Origin: Mycosphaerella arachidis
Taxonomy: Eukaryota; Ascomycota; Dothideomycetes; Mycosphaerellales; Mycosphaerellaceae
Assembly (NCBI GenBank): GCA_001297265.1
Contig: LIHB01000066.1
Location: 1-64,000, forward strand
DNA length: 64,000 nt
Direction: 5' to 3'
Under the pieces are notes generated by a model. That model made no database searches, was not told the origin of the DNA, and was given only the letters and a program-made list of their open reading frames with translations. Within the stretch, counting starts at the first letter, position 1. Every line of letters starts with the position of its first letter. Positions 1-10,461 of this stretch are shown in pieces. Made by a program: the position numbers and the translations under genes.

Positions 1-2690
1 TTCTTTTAAACTATTATAGTCGGTTCTATAACCTAAATAGTATAACTTCTATTAGTTACCTATAGTATTCTCCTCGTCCTTATAAGGGGTCTAGGAGAGG
101 TATATTACTTCTATTACTAACTCTCTCCTCTACTCCTCGAGTATAGTCGGTACCTCCTAGTAGTCTAATACTACTTATTAGGAACCGCTATACGTTATCC
201 TAACTAGGCTTAGATTTTTATAGAGATATCTTAAACTCGTTAAGAAGGTAGTAGTTCTAAATAGTATATAGTATATACTTAAAATAAGTTAAGTATAAAG
301 CTCCTATCTACTCGTAAAAGAGCGTCGTCTATATAGTACTATATCTTAGCGTAACTAATTAGACTAAGTAGACTAATTACTAAGTAGACTAATTAGACTA
401 ATTACTAAGCCGATTAGTCTAAGTAAAGTCGACCTACTTAGTTTCGGTTCCTTCCGAGGAAATAAGTAGCTATAGTATCCTCCTAACCTAAACCGTAATA
501 TCTAGCTCTAGTTTAGTAAGTTAGTAATACTATCCTTAGTCTATAGAAGTTTCTACTTATAGAAGGTAATTCTAAGAGAGGCTTTAGTAAGCGTAAGGGT
601 TATATTCTACTTAGTAATCTTACGCTTATTATTAACGAGGCTCTTAACTTATCTAAGTTCCTTAATAAGGCTCTTATAGTTAGAAAGCTTACTAGGCTAT
701 AGGCCCTTCTTACTACTATTACTAGAAGAACGCTTATTACGATTCTAGTTATTACCTAAACTAGATCTACTACTAAAGATACTATATAGGTTAATAGAAG
801 TAAATAGAATAATATCCGCTATTATACGACCTATAAAGTTAATAAATACCTCTAATATACTATTATATATATAGTATACCTTATTAGCGCTTTCTAAGAA
901 GCCGTATATATATAGTAGTTATTAGTATAGTTAGTAGTCTAAGAGGAGGTAAGGGAGGTATAAAGTAGTATAAAGTATAGAGAGTTACTTAGTAAAGAAC
1001 TAGCTTCTTTTATATATACCTATAAGGCCTATACGCTAGTATCTAGGTATAAGAGCCTTCTTAAGCTAAGAGAATCTTCTATTTACTTCTAAAAGTAGAA
1101 AGATAAGATTAAAGTAAATAGAAAGAGGGTCTATTATAAGTAAACCTATAGATATCCCTACCTTTAGCTTATACTTACCTATAGGTAAGACCTACTAACT
1201 TATACTAGTAATAGTATTTAGGACTTTAATATAATAATAATAGTAATATTAAGTAATTAGGCTTCCTTTATAGAAGTTAGCCTAAAGAGGGAGTATTATA
1301 AATTAGATAATTAATAGGCTAGTCTAGTTAGGACTTAGTATATATATATACCCTATATTATCCTATTTCTATAATTAGATAGTTTTATACGGTATGCAAT
1401 TTATAAGGGTTACTAATCGACTCTATTGTTTTAATTTAGAAGCTTATACTCGTTAAAAGCCTATCTATAATAGGAGCGAATCCGCTCTATATCCTCTTTA
1501 TCGCGGTTACCCCGATCGCCTATAATTGTATTTAAGTCGTCGTTCGTTTCGTCGTAGGATAATATATTATAATCGTACGTCCTATAGCGATTCTCCGAAT
1601 CCTACGCTTCTTCCTCTTACTATAGAGGCTATAGTTCTACCTTACGTCGTCTTTCGTCTTCTTATCTATACGTACTAGAATAGGTACCCTATACCGCGCC
1701 GTCTATAAGCTACGCTTACTAAGAGCTTATATTTCGAGACTATTAAATGCGATACCTTTTAAGTAGATACTACGTAACCGAGCTATACGACTTAAGCCGA
1801 GAAGCCGTTATATCTCCTTTCGTTACCCTAGCCTTTATTACCCTCCTCTCCTTACGTAATACTTTACTTAGGTTACCTCGTAACGATACCTTCTTTATTC
1901 TCTAAAGAGAAAACCCGTAGCCGGAGCCCGGGTAAAAAGCTCCTCTACCTCTATTATTTATCTTCTATGTTAGGAAATTACTCGAACCGTAAGCTACTTC
2001 TTTTATAGCCCGGGTAGCTTTAGTCGTCGACGTCGCGCCCTTCTTCCCTTCCTCGCCGGCCCCTTTTTCTCTATAGTACTATACTATACTATACTAGGCG
2101 GTATCGTACTAAGTAGTAAATACTACTTATATACTAATTTCCGGTAGAAGTTCTTATCTAGTAGTACCCGGCTCCTAAGGACCTATAATAGTTATATATT
2201 ATATGTTCCTCGAGGATACCTAGATCTCTAATAGATAGAGGAGGCTATACTACTAACATAGGATCGCCTACTAGTAAAGACATCGCGTGTTAGGAGTAAA
2301 GTATAAGGATAAGGTAGAGTATTATTAAAGGCTACATCGTTTAGTATTATAATAAGTTAGATCCGCGTATATAGTACTTAGGTAGCTTACGTACTACTAA
2401 GGACTTTTATATACCTATATCGTTACCTTAGTAAGCGTAGCCTCGCCTTCGCCTAGCGTACGCGCTAGGCTAGCTTTAGCTCGCTTTTACTACGGGTTAG
2501 TAATTGCTTATTACGGTTTAGCTAATTAGAGGGCCGGAGCGCTAATTCGCGCCGCGAGACTAAGCTCGCTAAGGAGCCTAGAAAGAAGCGACTAAGCTTA
2601 CTATAGGTAAGGAGCCGAGAAAGAAGCGGCTAAGCTTACTAGGGTAAGTATGTCGATATATATAAAGCAAGTCTTATACTAGCGTATTAA
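1..2690. repeat. RIP-saturated A+T-rich repeat relic
   Basis: The tract is rich in TA, and positions 1-1394 contain no CpA and no TpG dinucleotide; the first TpG is at 1395. From 1395 to about 2650 these dinucleotides remain very rare, then return to normal within about 50 bases. This is the mark of repeat-induced point mutation, in which cytosine in CpA of duplicated DNA becomes thymine on either strand. No open frame survives on either strand. The source was presumably a transposable element or other multicopy DNA, but I cannot name the family. Short internal repeats such as GACTAATTA near 360-410 are visible. Confidence 0.9.
2571..2645. repeat. Two-copy 38-bp tandem repeat at edge of RIP tract
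   Basis: A unit beginning AAGGAGCC at 2571 recurs at 2609 with few differences; both copies contain GAAAGAAGCG and CTAAGCTTACTA. It lies at the right edge of the mutated tract and may be a terminal subrepeat of the decayed element. Confidence 0.7.
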
Positions 2691-3119
2691 GTGCAAGAAA
2701 GTAACTGCCGTACACATAGTCCTTACCTAGCTCGGAAGTTTAACGATAAAGGTAGCTTCTATAATACAGTAGTACGCTAGACACAATGCTGGTAGCCCTC
2801 AAGAAACCGGGAAAACTTCAGTTGGAGAGCCGTAGGTGCGAATTTGTCCCCGAAATTTAGTAAGACCAGATGTCTAGCATTTTGCTTCCGCCGGAATGTT
2901 ACCACATTCATGTGTTATCTCGCAGCAATGTAGCGCCATTCTTGGTTACAAACCTTGCAAGATCGCACTCGTCGTAACCCATTCTTGGTTCTTTCTCACT
3001 GTTTCTTCAGCCTCCATGCCGGGTAAACTGGATGCCGGACGCGGTGGTCGTACAGGGCAGTCACGGATCCGGACAAGTCCGCTCCCGCAGAAAACATGTC
3101 AGATACAGAAGTCGTTGCT

Positions 3120-5420
3120 GCTGGTTGAAGTGACAGCTGACAGTGGGCCGATGTGTCAACTTCCAAGGCGCAGATGACCCCAGGACCCCAGTTGAGGCGA
3201 GTACAGGGTGAGGCAATAATCCTATGAACCCCCTACTAGTGCAGATCATCCATCTAACCCGATATATATAGGGATAACAAACTTGTGAAGAGCCCATATC
3301 TGGCCCTTCTCGAAGGGTGTAAATGGGCGGCCTCTAACCAGTATAACAGTGCAATAAGACGCGTGTATGATGATCTGCACTAGTAGGGGCTCATAGGATT
3401 ATTGCCTCACCCTGTATGCCATGGATCCCTCGAACGATGTCATGCTTGCGATGTACAGGAACGATGTCCCACTGCCACCGGACCATGGCTATCTCGTCAG
3501 ACTTTTCATCCCTGGCTAAGTAAGAGGAAGGTGCGTCAAATGGTTGAGCAAGATCTGGGCCACGGATCACGAGTACCAGAGCCACCATCACATGTTGGAC
3601 AATAGGGTGCCACTCAGCTTCATTCCTGAGACAGACGGCGAATTTGCGAACTCCATGTTTGCGCATCCTGATACAGCATGCAATGAGCAGAATCTTAAAT
3701 CTATTATCGTCAAGCCAGCACAAGATGAAAAGATTACACTGACGAAAGCGCGACGCGGACAGACATATCGCATTGAGCTATGCGCCTAGGATGGCGGAGG
3801 CCATTGAGTACAGCGCGTTGAGGTCAGTCTTGATGGTGGTGATACTTAGCTCTACTGCATCCGCAAGATCCCGGAATACACCATTTGACATGGTAACAGG
3901 TTCTGGTCATGGTTGCACTGGGACGTGGATGTATCTGTCGTGCATCTGCTAGCTACCGAGGTTATGGCCGTCCAGGCAAGGAACGTCTTCAAGAAACCCA
4001 ACCAGAACGCGCCAGCTGGAACAGTATGTGCATAATGAACGATTGCTGGTACATCGTGAAGCCCGAGATGAAACAAGTAAGAGACGACGAGGCACCTCAC
4101 ATGCTCTTCCGCCATCCCTGCGAGCCCAGCACAGGCGATGGTGGCTGATTGAGGCCGTACACTGAGAATCAAAATCGCTAGCGCAAAGCAAGAAGCCGAC
4201 GCACCTCAGAAACAGTTCACCCGCGAGGACATCGCAAAACATTCCACGGAAGGACGACTGCTGGCTAGTGGACCAGATAGTACATGACTGCACTTCTGTT
4301 CTCGCCTGGCACCCTGGAGGCAAAGCTGCAACGCTTGGCCATGCAGGTAAAGTCCATACGGAGACGAGCAACGGGTTCGCTTCAATTCATAACGATTCAC
4401 ATACCAAAAGTTGAAAGAATGCACCCTCGGCGTAGTGACAGCATAAGGCGCAAACTTCATCAGAGCCAACGGCGAAGCAGCTGCAAAAGAGAAAGCCAAC
4501 AGGTCATCCGAAGGCAAATAATACATCATCCTGCAAAAACACCGCTGGGTCCCAGTAAACTCCTCACCCGCGAAGCCCTCTGCGAAGATACACGCTCCTA
4601 CCCATTCGGTCTTCCCGACGACATGAAAGATCTCGGATTAGGAACATAACAACACCTCCAATTCGGTTTCCACCTCAAATTACACGCCCACCAAACCCCT
4701 CCTCCCTAACCTAGCTAAAATCTTAAAGAACAATCCCGCCTCCGACCCCTCAAAGAGCACCGCGTCCACGTCCGCCATCACGTCCAAAATCCGATTTATA
4801 CAAGACAGCCAAGTCACCTTCAAACCCATAACAACCCCCGCTACTCCCCTCCCACCCAATGCCGCGTCGGCGGCGGCGGCGGCGCCATATCCAACATCCC
4901 TCGACTGCAAGCCTATTAGTGACGGAAATCGAGATCCGCAGCCCCACAGACGAAACCATTTACAACAGGAACAGATAGGATCATTTCCAATCTCGAACTC
5001 AGACCACAATATCTCCTCTAAAAATATATAATTCCTAATCCTCCGGCGGCTCCGGCATAAAACACCGTGCTACACGCTTCTCGCGCGCGTGGGTTTCCTC
5101 GGTGCTGGACAGGGGAGGGGAAGATGTATAGATGAGGAGGGTTATGGATGCGAATAAGAATCGGAGGAAGAGATTGAGAGAGAGGAATTGAACAACTTTT
5201 GTTGTTCAGGAATAGAGTCCAAAAAGGCTGATGAAAGTTACGCATGTACTAAGCCGGCTTATGCGCGTGATGAGTGAGGAGTGGAAGGGGGTCTTGAAGG
5301 GACATGTGAATGATGAGATTATTGAGAAGAGTCTATTCCCACCAGAGGAAGGGAGCGGGACGTATGGCTAGGGGCCTTCGGCTATGATACTTGGGGCCCC
5401 AATGCCGACCGTTGAAAGAT
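3120..5420 (+). pseudogene. Nitrate reductase pseudogene, interrupted by a MITE
   Basis: Fragments in shifting frames follow the domain order of eukaryotic assimilatory nitrate reductase, which reduces nitrate to nitrite in the cytosol. Near 3148-3174 CVNFQGADD matches the end of the molybdopterin domain. From 3420 come MDPSNDVML and PPDHGY, then RCVKWLSKI and NRVPL of the Mo-dimerisation domain. Near 4213-4345 lies a cytochrome b5 domain with FTREDIAKHST and heme motif WHPGGKAA. Near 4537-4720 come VPVKLLTREAL, DTRSYPFG and YTPTKPLLP of the FAD domain, and near 5240-5390 GHVNDEIIEKSLFPPEEG and GPSAMI of the NAD(P)H domain. In-frame stops (for example after RLFIPG, after ELCA and just before GPSAMI) and several frameshifts kill it. 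The molybdopterin N-terminus is missing or unrecognisable. It is not RIP-saturated, unlike the tract to its left. Confidence 0.85.
3202..3416. mobile_element. TA-flanked inverted-repeat element (Tc1/mariner-type MITE)
   Basis: Positions 3204-3250 and 3368-3414 form near-perfect inverted arms of about 47 bp, the outer ends reading CAGGGTGAGGC and GCCTCACCCTG. The element of 211 bp is flanked by TA at 3202-3203 and 3415-3416, as expected of a Tc1/mariner/pogo target duplication. It has no coding capacity. Nitrate reductase homology resumes immediately outside the right TA, so the element sits inside that gene. Confidence 0.85.
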
Positions 5421-5531
5421 TGAGGGCGCTATGAGGAGGATGTCTTTGGGTGCTCGAAAAGGGATACTTGAACGCAAGAAGAGACAGGGCCGTCGGAAAC
5501 AGACATGTATGCTCACGGTTGTCGCGGAACA

Positions 5532-5963
5532 TTCTTGAATCCGGTGAATTACTCCCATGGGGACAATTATGTCGTTTATTACTCCCATAGGGACCATTAT
5601 GCAAAAATTACTCCCGTGGGGACTCAGGGATGCCAAATCACTGCCATGGGAACACATTATAGCAGTCTTTAGCCGTTAACTTAGGCCATGTTGCAGGGTG
5701 CAAAAAGATAGGTATGTTGGCTGCAGGTGCAAAAAGTAAGCTGCAGGTGCAAAAAGTGACGCAAGGACAGCTAGAACAAGTAGAACTTTTAGCTGCGTAT
5801 GTGATTTATCTTATTAAAGGCTGAAGACTGCCATAATGTGTCCCTATGGCAGTAATTTGGCATCCCTATGAGTCCCCATGGGAGTAATTTTTGCATAATG
5901 GTCCCTATGGGAGTAATAAACGACATAATTGTCCCCATGGGAGTAATTCACCGTTCTTGAATC
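5532..5963. mobile_element. Non-autonomous TIR element with 10-bp target duplication (MULE-like MITE)
   Basis: The element spans 5542-5953. It begins CGGTGAATTACTCCC and ends with the exact complement. Left arm 5542-5674 and right arm 5819-5953 are nearly identical over about 134 bp. Each arm carries four roughly 30-bp units built on TTACTCCCATGGGGAC. The direct repeat TTCTTGAATC at 5532-5541 and 5954-5963 is a 10-bp target duplication. The 144-bp centre has a 20-bp direct repeat (GCTGCAGGTGCAAAAAGT at 5720 and 5740). Long arms and a 9-11 bp duplication are typical of Mutator-like elements; the family call is inference. There is no transposase gene. Confidence 0.85.
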
Positions 5964-6449
5964 TGTTCTATAGCCGTTGACTTCTTGAGATGCTGGTATA
6001 CGTTCTGCCGTCAGATGCTTCCTGTCGTCAACTTTCCCATACGCCATCGCCATACTGTCAATCATCCTCCATATCCAAACTCCTAACAGGCTCGCTCTTA
6101 ACGCCAAACACGATCGAAGGAAAAGGGTGATGGCGAGCCCACCAAGGACTTCGTACCGCTAGTGCAGCTCGGCCCGAAGCCACAGCCGGACTTAAGCACT
6201 AGTCGGTGTGGTCTTGGCAATACCCATGCTGGTAATTGTGGTGGCGTTCCAACGGTTGTCGATCGCGGTCGTAGACAAAAGCGTCGAAACCACAAGATGC
6301 GTAAATTGCGTAACGGGTTGGATCCACTGGGTGACGCCGACTTCGTGTAGTTCAAGGACCAAAGGCTCTGCCGTGGGCAACGACCCTGGAAGCGGGACTA
6401 TTTGTTTCTGCATCAGCAAATACTGCTGAGAGACGAAAACGAATTGTGC
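5964..6449. other. Intergenic, no supported gene
   Basis: A minus-strand open stretch at 6192-6419 (75 codons, Thr-rich C-terminal half) has no family match I recognise. It could not be joined by splicing to the upstream Kre1-like gene in a workable phase. I treat it as unsupported. Confidence 0.4.
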
Positions 6450-6957
6450 TCATCGCGGGATTCTGCCTGCGATACCTGCGGGTGTAGGGGCGCCATCTCT
6501 CTTCTCTTGCTTGACCAGGTTACCGAGACCGATCGATCCGACGCCGGGAGAGGGGAGCTGCTCGGGTACTTTGGAGAAGAGCTGTGTGTAGACGATGGGG
6601 GCCCATGTCACTGATGTTCCGACTTGTTGGTTCATGTAATATGTTGTGACGGCGTGTGCTTGGGTGGGTGCAGTCGTCGCTGCGAGGTTGTAGTCGGTTG
6701 CTTGGCGGAGTCTGTGCATTTTTGTTTAGAGAGGATCTTGGTGACAGGAAGGCATGTCGCTGCTGTACGTACTCAAGATGATTGTCTAGATCATTGCCAT
6801 GTGCTAAGTAGTCTCGTAACGCATCATCCGGTGTGACCATTTGTGCTGCCGCATCGATTGTTGGTGTCGGTTGTGTATCGTGTATCGCGTCTGCGACTAC
6901 GTATGATGCCGTCGACAGAGCTGCCAAGAAGCATGAGAGCTTGTTGTGAAGCTGCAT
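6450..6957 (-). CDS. Small secreted Kre1-like cell-wall protein
   Basis: Two exons, 6957-6773 and 6711-6450, are joined across a 61-bp intron (GTACGT...CAG) and give 148 residues. The start at 6957 is followed by a clear signal peptide (MQLHNKLSCFLAALSTASYV, cleavage near VADA). The C-terminal half has TTYYMNQQVGTSVTW, PIVYTQLFSKVPEQLPSPG and VGSIGLGNL, which resemble the short YTQ-F-x3-P / SPxxGSIGLG signature of fungal Kre1-type wall proteins linked to beta-1,6-glucan. No strong GPI anchor tail is visible, so it may be soluble or the 3' end may be longer. It is encoded on the same strand as the monooxygenase and dehydrin-like genes. The gene structure is fairly sure, the family name moderate. 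Confidence 0.65.
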
Positions 6958-7374
6958 CCTGAAGGATCTTGCTGGCTTGAAGTGTTTCGTAATGTGCCGA
7001 AAGTATCTATCCGTTGTATGCGAGGTATTTTGTTCTTCGTAAATTCGTTGATTCTCTTGTGCCCTAAGATGGCAGGCTGGAGTGCAGGTTTCGGTAGCGA
7101 CTGTGTGTTGTGAGAGCAATTATCAGGACAGGATCGTCGCTGCTGTGGTACGCGCAATGAAAACAATCTCGAAAGGAGCGGCTTACGAAGCTGCGGAACC
7201 TGCATGGCCGTGGATCCACAAGGTCGGTCCGAAAGTACATTTGGCCGTTCGGATCAAATTTGCCGATGCCACCGCCTTGCTCCGTATCTTTCAGACTTTC
7301 ACCAGGACAACGGCATTTCTGTCGTGTCGATCAATGTTCCGCCGTCAAGAGCAAATGTCCATGCGTGTGCTCCA
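6958..7374. other. Intergenic, no feature seen
   Basis: This is the presumed upstream region of the Kre1-like gene and downstream region of the monooxygenase gene. Short frames here show no protein-family signal. Confidence 0.5.
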
Positions 7375-8907
7375 TCACAACTTCGTCCCACGGCTCTTCG
7401 CTATCCTTCCAACCTGATCCTTCGGCAAATACCACCCCGTCCACTTCTCCTCCAAAGCATGGCTAAGACCAGTCTCCTTATCCCACGGACTGTTGTGCTG
7501 CAGATAATTCAACACCGAAAAGTCCGCATCCGCCTCAGGATCATACGCAAAAATCGACTGCACAGTCTCCGGAGAGCCCCACAAATTCCACGATCGAGCA
7601 TTCGCATCCGGACCAGTAACCTTGGGTTTCGTCTGCAAATTTCTGACCTCTGCCATGGCGCCTGTGTCCTGGACTGATGCAGCTGAACTCTCGTCACGAG
7701 CCCTTCCGCGTGGCTCGTCTTCTGCCATGTAGACGCCTCCCAGGATATAGGACGCTTGCTGCTTGATCCAGGCTTTCGGCATTCGTGCTTTTTCGTAGAT
7801 GTCGATGGCTTCTTCGACACTGACCACTCCATGGATGACTTCGCCGAGGATCCTCCCTAGGAAGGCGCCGTCTTCCATACTGGTCGCCGCTCCTTGAGCC
7901 ATGTGATTGACCATACCGTGGGCTGCGTCTCCGAGCAGCACTACATTCTTCTTGGGGCTCGACCACGATTCCAAAGGTCCAGTGATCAGTAACGGCCAGC
8001 GCTTCGACTCGGGGACCAGATCCAGGATCTTCACGAGCAGAGGGTCACAATCCTTGTAGTACTCCCTCATCTCTTTCATGTCGACGTTGTCCTCCACGTC
8101 TGTCAGTGGCTCGTCTCGATAATGCGACATCACAGCATTCCACTCCCTCCCGCCAGAGATCGGATACATAATCACATACCCCTTCTCCAGCCCCCAAACA
8201 TCAATCGAGTTTCCCAGAACCTCCCTCGCCTCAGGCACGTTCTCGTAGATGAAGTCGTAGGGTAGCACTGTGCGATAAGCAGCATTATTCGTTGGCGCTC
8301 TCGGCTTGACATCAGGAAACAGCGTCTTCCTCACCACAGACTTCACCCCGTCGCTCCCGATTACCAAATCGAACTCATAACAATCTCCCTTCTCGGTCCT
8401 GACCTTGACGGGCGAAGCTTCATACTCAATCTTCTCGACCCTCGCCCCCACCACAACTTTCACACCATGCCTCCTCGCCCCCTCCGCCAAACCAAAATGC
8501 AAATGATCCCTCCTCACAACCCACCAAGGGAACCCAAATTCCCTAACAGTTTTCGGCACCAACTCTGTCCTCTGCACAACCCGCCCATCCCGGCTCCTCA
8601 TCCTAATATCCTTACACTGTACCAAATCATCCCCAATAATATCAGCAACACCCCATTTCATCAACAGGCGAGAAACATTAGGCGTCATCTGGATCCCTGC
8701 GCCGATTTCGCCCAGCTCAGAAGCGGACTCGAGAACAGTGACACTGCAGCCTGCGCGGGCTACGGCGATGGCTGCTGCAAGGCCGCCTAGGCCGGCACCG
8801 ACGAGGCCGACGTTGAGGGCGCGGCGTGGTTCGGGCTATGGGTGGATTGGAACATGAGCTTGGATGGGGTGTGGGGAGAGGGAGAGGGAGAGGCGATGCA
8901 TTACCAT
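7375..8907 (-). CDS. FAD-dependent monooxygenase, salicylate hydroxylase type
   Basis: The protein is 487 residues. Exon 1 is only the ATG at 8907-8905, followed by a 69-bp intron (GTAATG...CATAG, 8904-8836) and exon 2 from 8835 to 7375. The Rossmann motif GAGLGG at residues 14-19 starts a class A flavoprotein hydroxylase. The inner DG motif is at 161-164 (GSDG) and the FAD-ribityl motif GDAAHGMVNHMAQGA begins at 303. Such enzymes use NAD(P)H and O2 to hydroxylate small aromatics such as salicylate or 3-hydroxybenzoate; the substrate here is unknown. No signal peptide is present, so it is probably cytosolic. The split right after ATG is inferred because a stop codon (TAG, part of the acceptor) sits just 5' of the coding frame. 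Confidence 0.9.
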
Positions 8908-9315
8908 TTTCGTTGATGTGATGGAGTCAGGGCCAGGTTTCGCGGTTGGAGAGGGGAGGGTTTGTTGGTTGGTAATGGATGGACGAATGATGAGAGAGGT
9001 TTCGATCGAGATGGGGACTTTTATGCAAGAGTTCCGTCGAAGAGGTATTACCTCAAGCTGCAGAATAAGCGAGGTAGATGCTGAGCTTATCTATCTGCCA
9101 AAGCGGCTTGTTATTAACCATTCACCCGAGGTGTTTAGAGTTCGAGCTATGCATGAAAGCTATAGCTGAAAACATGTTGAGACGACAAAACTGCCTGTGC
9201 TGCGGGAATTGTTCTTCGACCTGATTTTACTAATGTCATACGTTGCTCATGCTACAATACATCATATCTCATGCCTTCACGGCGATTTGGGTATCAAAGT
9301 ACCTCAGTTGAGCTC
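8908..9315. other. Intergenic, no feature seen
   Basis: It contains the presumed promoter of the monooxygenase gene and the 3' side of the dehydrin-like gene. A GA-rich stretch lies near 8876-8893, inside the intron-1 zone. Confidence 0.5.
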
Positions 9316-10461
9316 TTAGTCCATAATGCCAGCCCTTCCGTCACGATCGGTATCCTTCTTGGGGTTGAGCTTGTCCATGAGAGACGGCTTGCCAGCAGTC
9401 GTGGTGGTGTGTGTGGTTTGTGGAGTACCGTGAGTAGTCGAGTTATCACCAAATCCGGTGCCTGCAGTGCTGTTGTATGCGCCAGTGTGACCGACGCCAC
9501 CAACATCAGTTCCCTGAGGCTGGCTGCCGGCAATGTGTGAACCTTGGCCTAAGTGTGCGGTGCCTGGGACGTGGCTGCCAGTGTGTGCGCCTGTGGCGTA
9601 ATTACCAGTTCCAGAAGTCTGGCCATAGTTCTGACCTGTCAGAGGATCATCTGGGCGGTCGGTCCTGCTTGGAATTACTTTGTCCTTGACCTTCTCCATG
9701 CCGCTACGATTGTCAATGCCGCCTACAGCATACTGATCATGACCGCCCAAGTGATTGCCTTGGGAGTGAGTGCTGCCTGGTCCGCCGTGCGTGTTCGTCG
9801 CAATGCCTGGACCCGAATGAGTATTACCGGTCAATCCTGGGCCAGTGTGACGATCACTGAAGCTCGAGTCGTGTGCAAGAGGCGTGGCAGCAGAAGTGTT
9901 GTGCGAGCCAGTCAAACCAGACTGGTGATGGTGAGTAGAGACGCCGGAAGTGGTATTCTGACCGTAGTTCTGGCCGGTGATTGGGTCGTCTGGGCGGTCG
10001 GTCCTGGATGGGACGACCTTGTCCTTGATCTTCTCCAAACCACTACGGTTGTCGTGAGTGCCGTGAGTGTCATGGTGGTCGTCATATGGACCATTTCCGC
10101 CTGGGATGCTTCCGACACGTGCGCCACCAGCAGTTGGCACGGCAGATGGGTTTTGAGCTGATGGGTGGCTACCAGGCACCAAGTCTGAGTGCTGTATGTT
10201 TCCAGGTTGGCTGTAAGAGTGCTCGTCGCTCACTGCTGTTCCGCCAGTAACACTGCTGCCATGAGTGTGGTGATCACCAGTCAGGCCGGGAGAGGGGTTC
10301 GTTGGGTTGCCAGTCAATCCAGGACCGGAGTGTGTGCCTGAGTGAACGCCTACAGGCTCCTGGCCAACGTGAGTGCCAGTGGTGGTCGTGCCATGTGTCT
10401 GGTCATGCCCGCTATGCTTGTTGCTCGAGAGCTTGTCTTGAATTTTGTCGACGATACCCAT
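9316..10461 (-). CDS. Dehydrin-like hydrophilic stress protein
   Basis: Single exon, 381 residues from MGIVDKIQDKL at 10461. A start 23 codons upstream (10530) is open, but its extra residues look like 5' UTR and a TATA-like stretch (ACATATATAG) lies at about 10536-10545. The protein is Gly/His/Thr-rich with almost no hydrophobic core. It has two long repeats, RSGLEKIKDKVVPSRTDRPD then DPITGQNYGQ at about residues 138-168, and an almost identical copy at about 251-281, plus repeated GPGLTGN/SPGLTGD motifs. Lys-rich amphipathic segments at the N-terminus (VDKIQDKL), in the repeats and near the C-terminus (SLMDKLNPKK) recall K-segments of dehydrins and of the fungal DprA family, which protect against desiccation, osmotic and oxidative stress. 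Function is inferred from composition and repeats. Confidence 0.85.
   Translation of the reverse strand: MGIVDKIQDKLSSNKHSGHDQTHGTTTTGTHVGQEPVGVHSGTHSGPGLTGNPTNPSPGLTGDHHTHGSSVTGGTAVSDEHSYSQPGNIQHSDLVPGSHPSAQNPSAVPTAGGARVGSIPGGNGPYDDHHDTHGTHDNRSGLEKIKDKVVPSRTDRPDDPITGQNYGQNTTSGVSTHHHQSGLTGSHNTSAATPLAHDSSFSDRHTGPGLTGNTHSGPGIATNTHGGPGSTHSQGNHLGGHDQYAVGGIDNRSGMEKVKDKVIPSRTDRPDDPLTGQNYGQTSGTGNYATGAHTGSHVPGTAHLGQGSHIAGSQPQGTDVGGVGHTGAYNSTAGTGFGDNSTTHGTPQTTHTTTTAGKPSLMDKLNPKKDTDRDGRAGIMD

Noticed and set aside
6098..6429. Possible third exon or second copy of the Kre1-like gene
   Set aside because: No donor/acceptor combination keeps the phase with exon 2, and the residues do not match the family.
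9553..10161. 202-codon plus-strand frame across the dehydrin-like gene
   Set aside because: It is the antisense shadow of a repetitive Gly/His/Thr-rich coding region.
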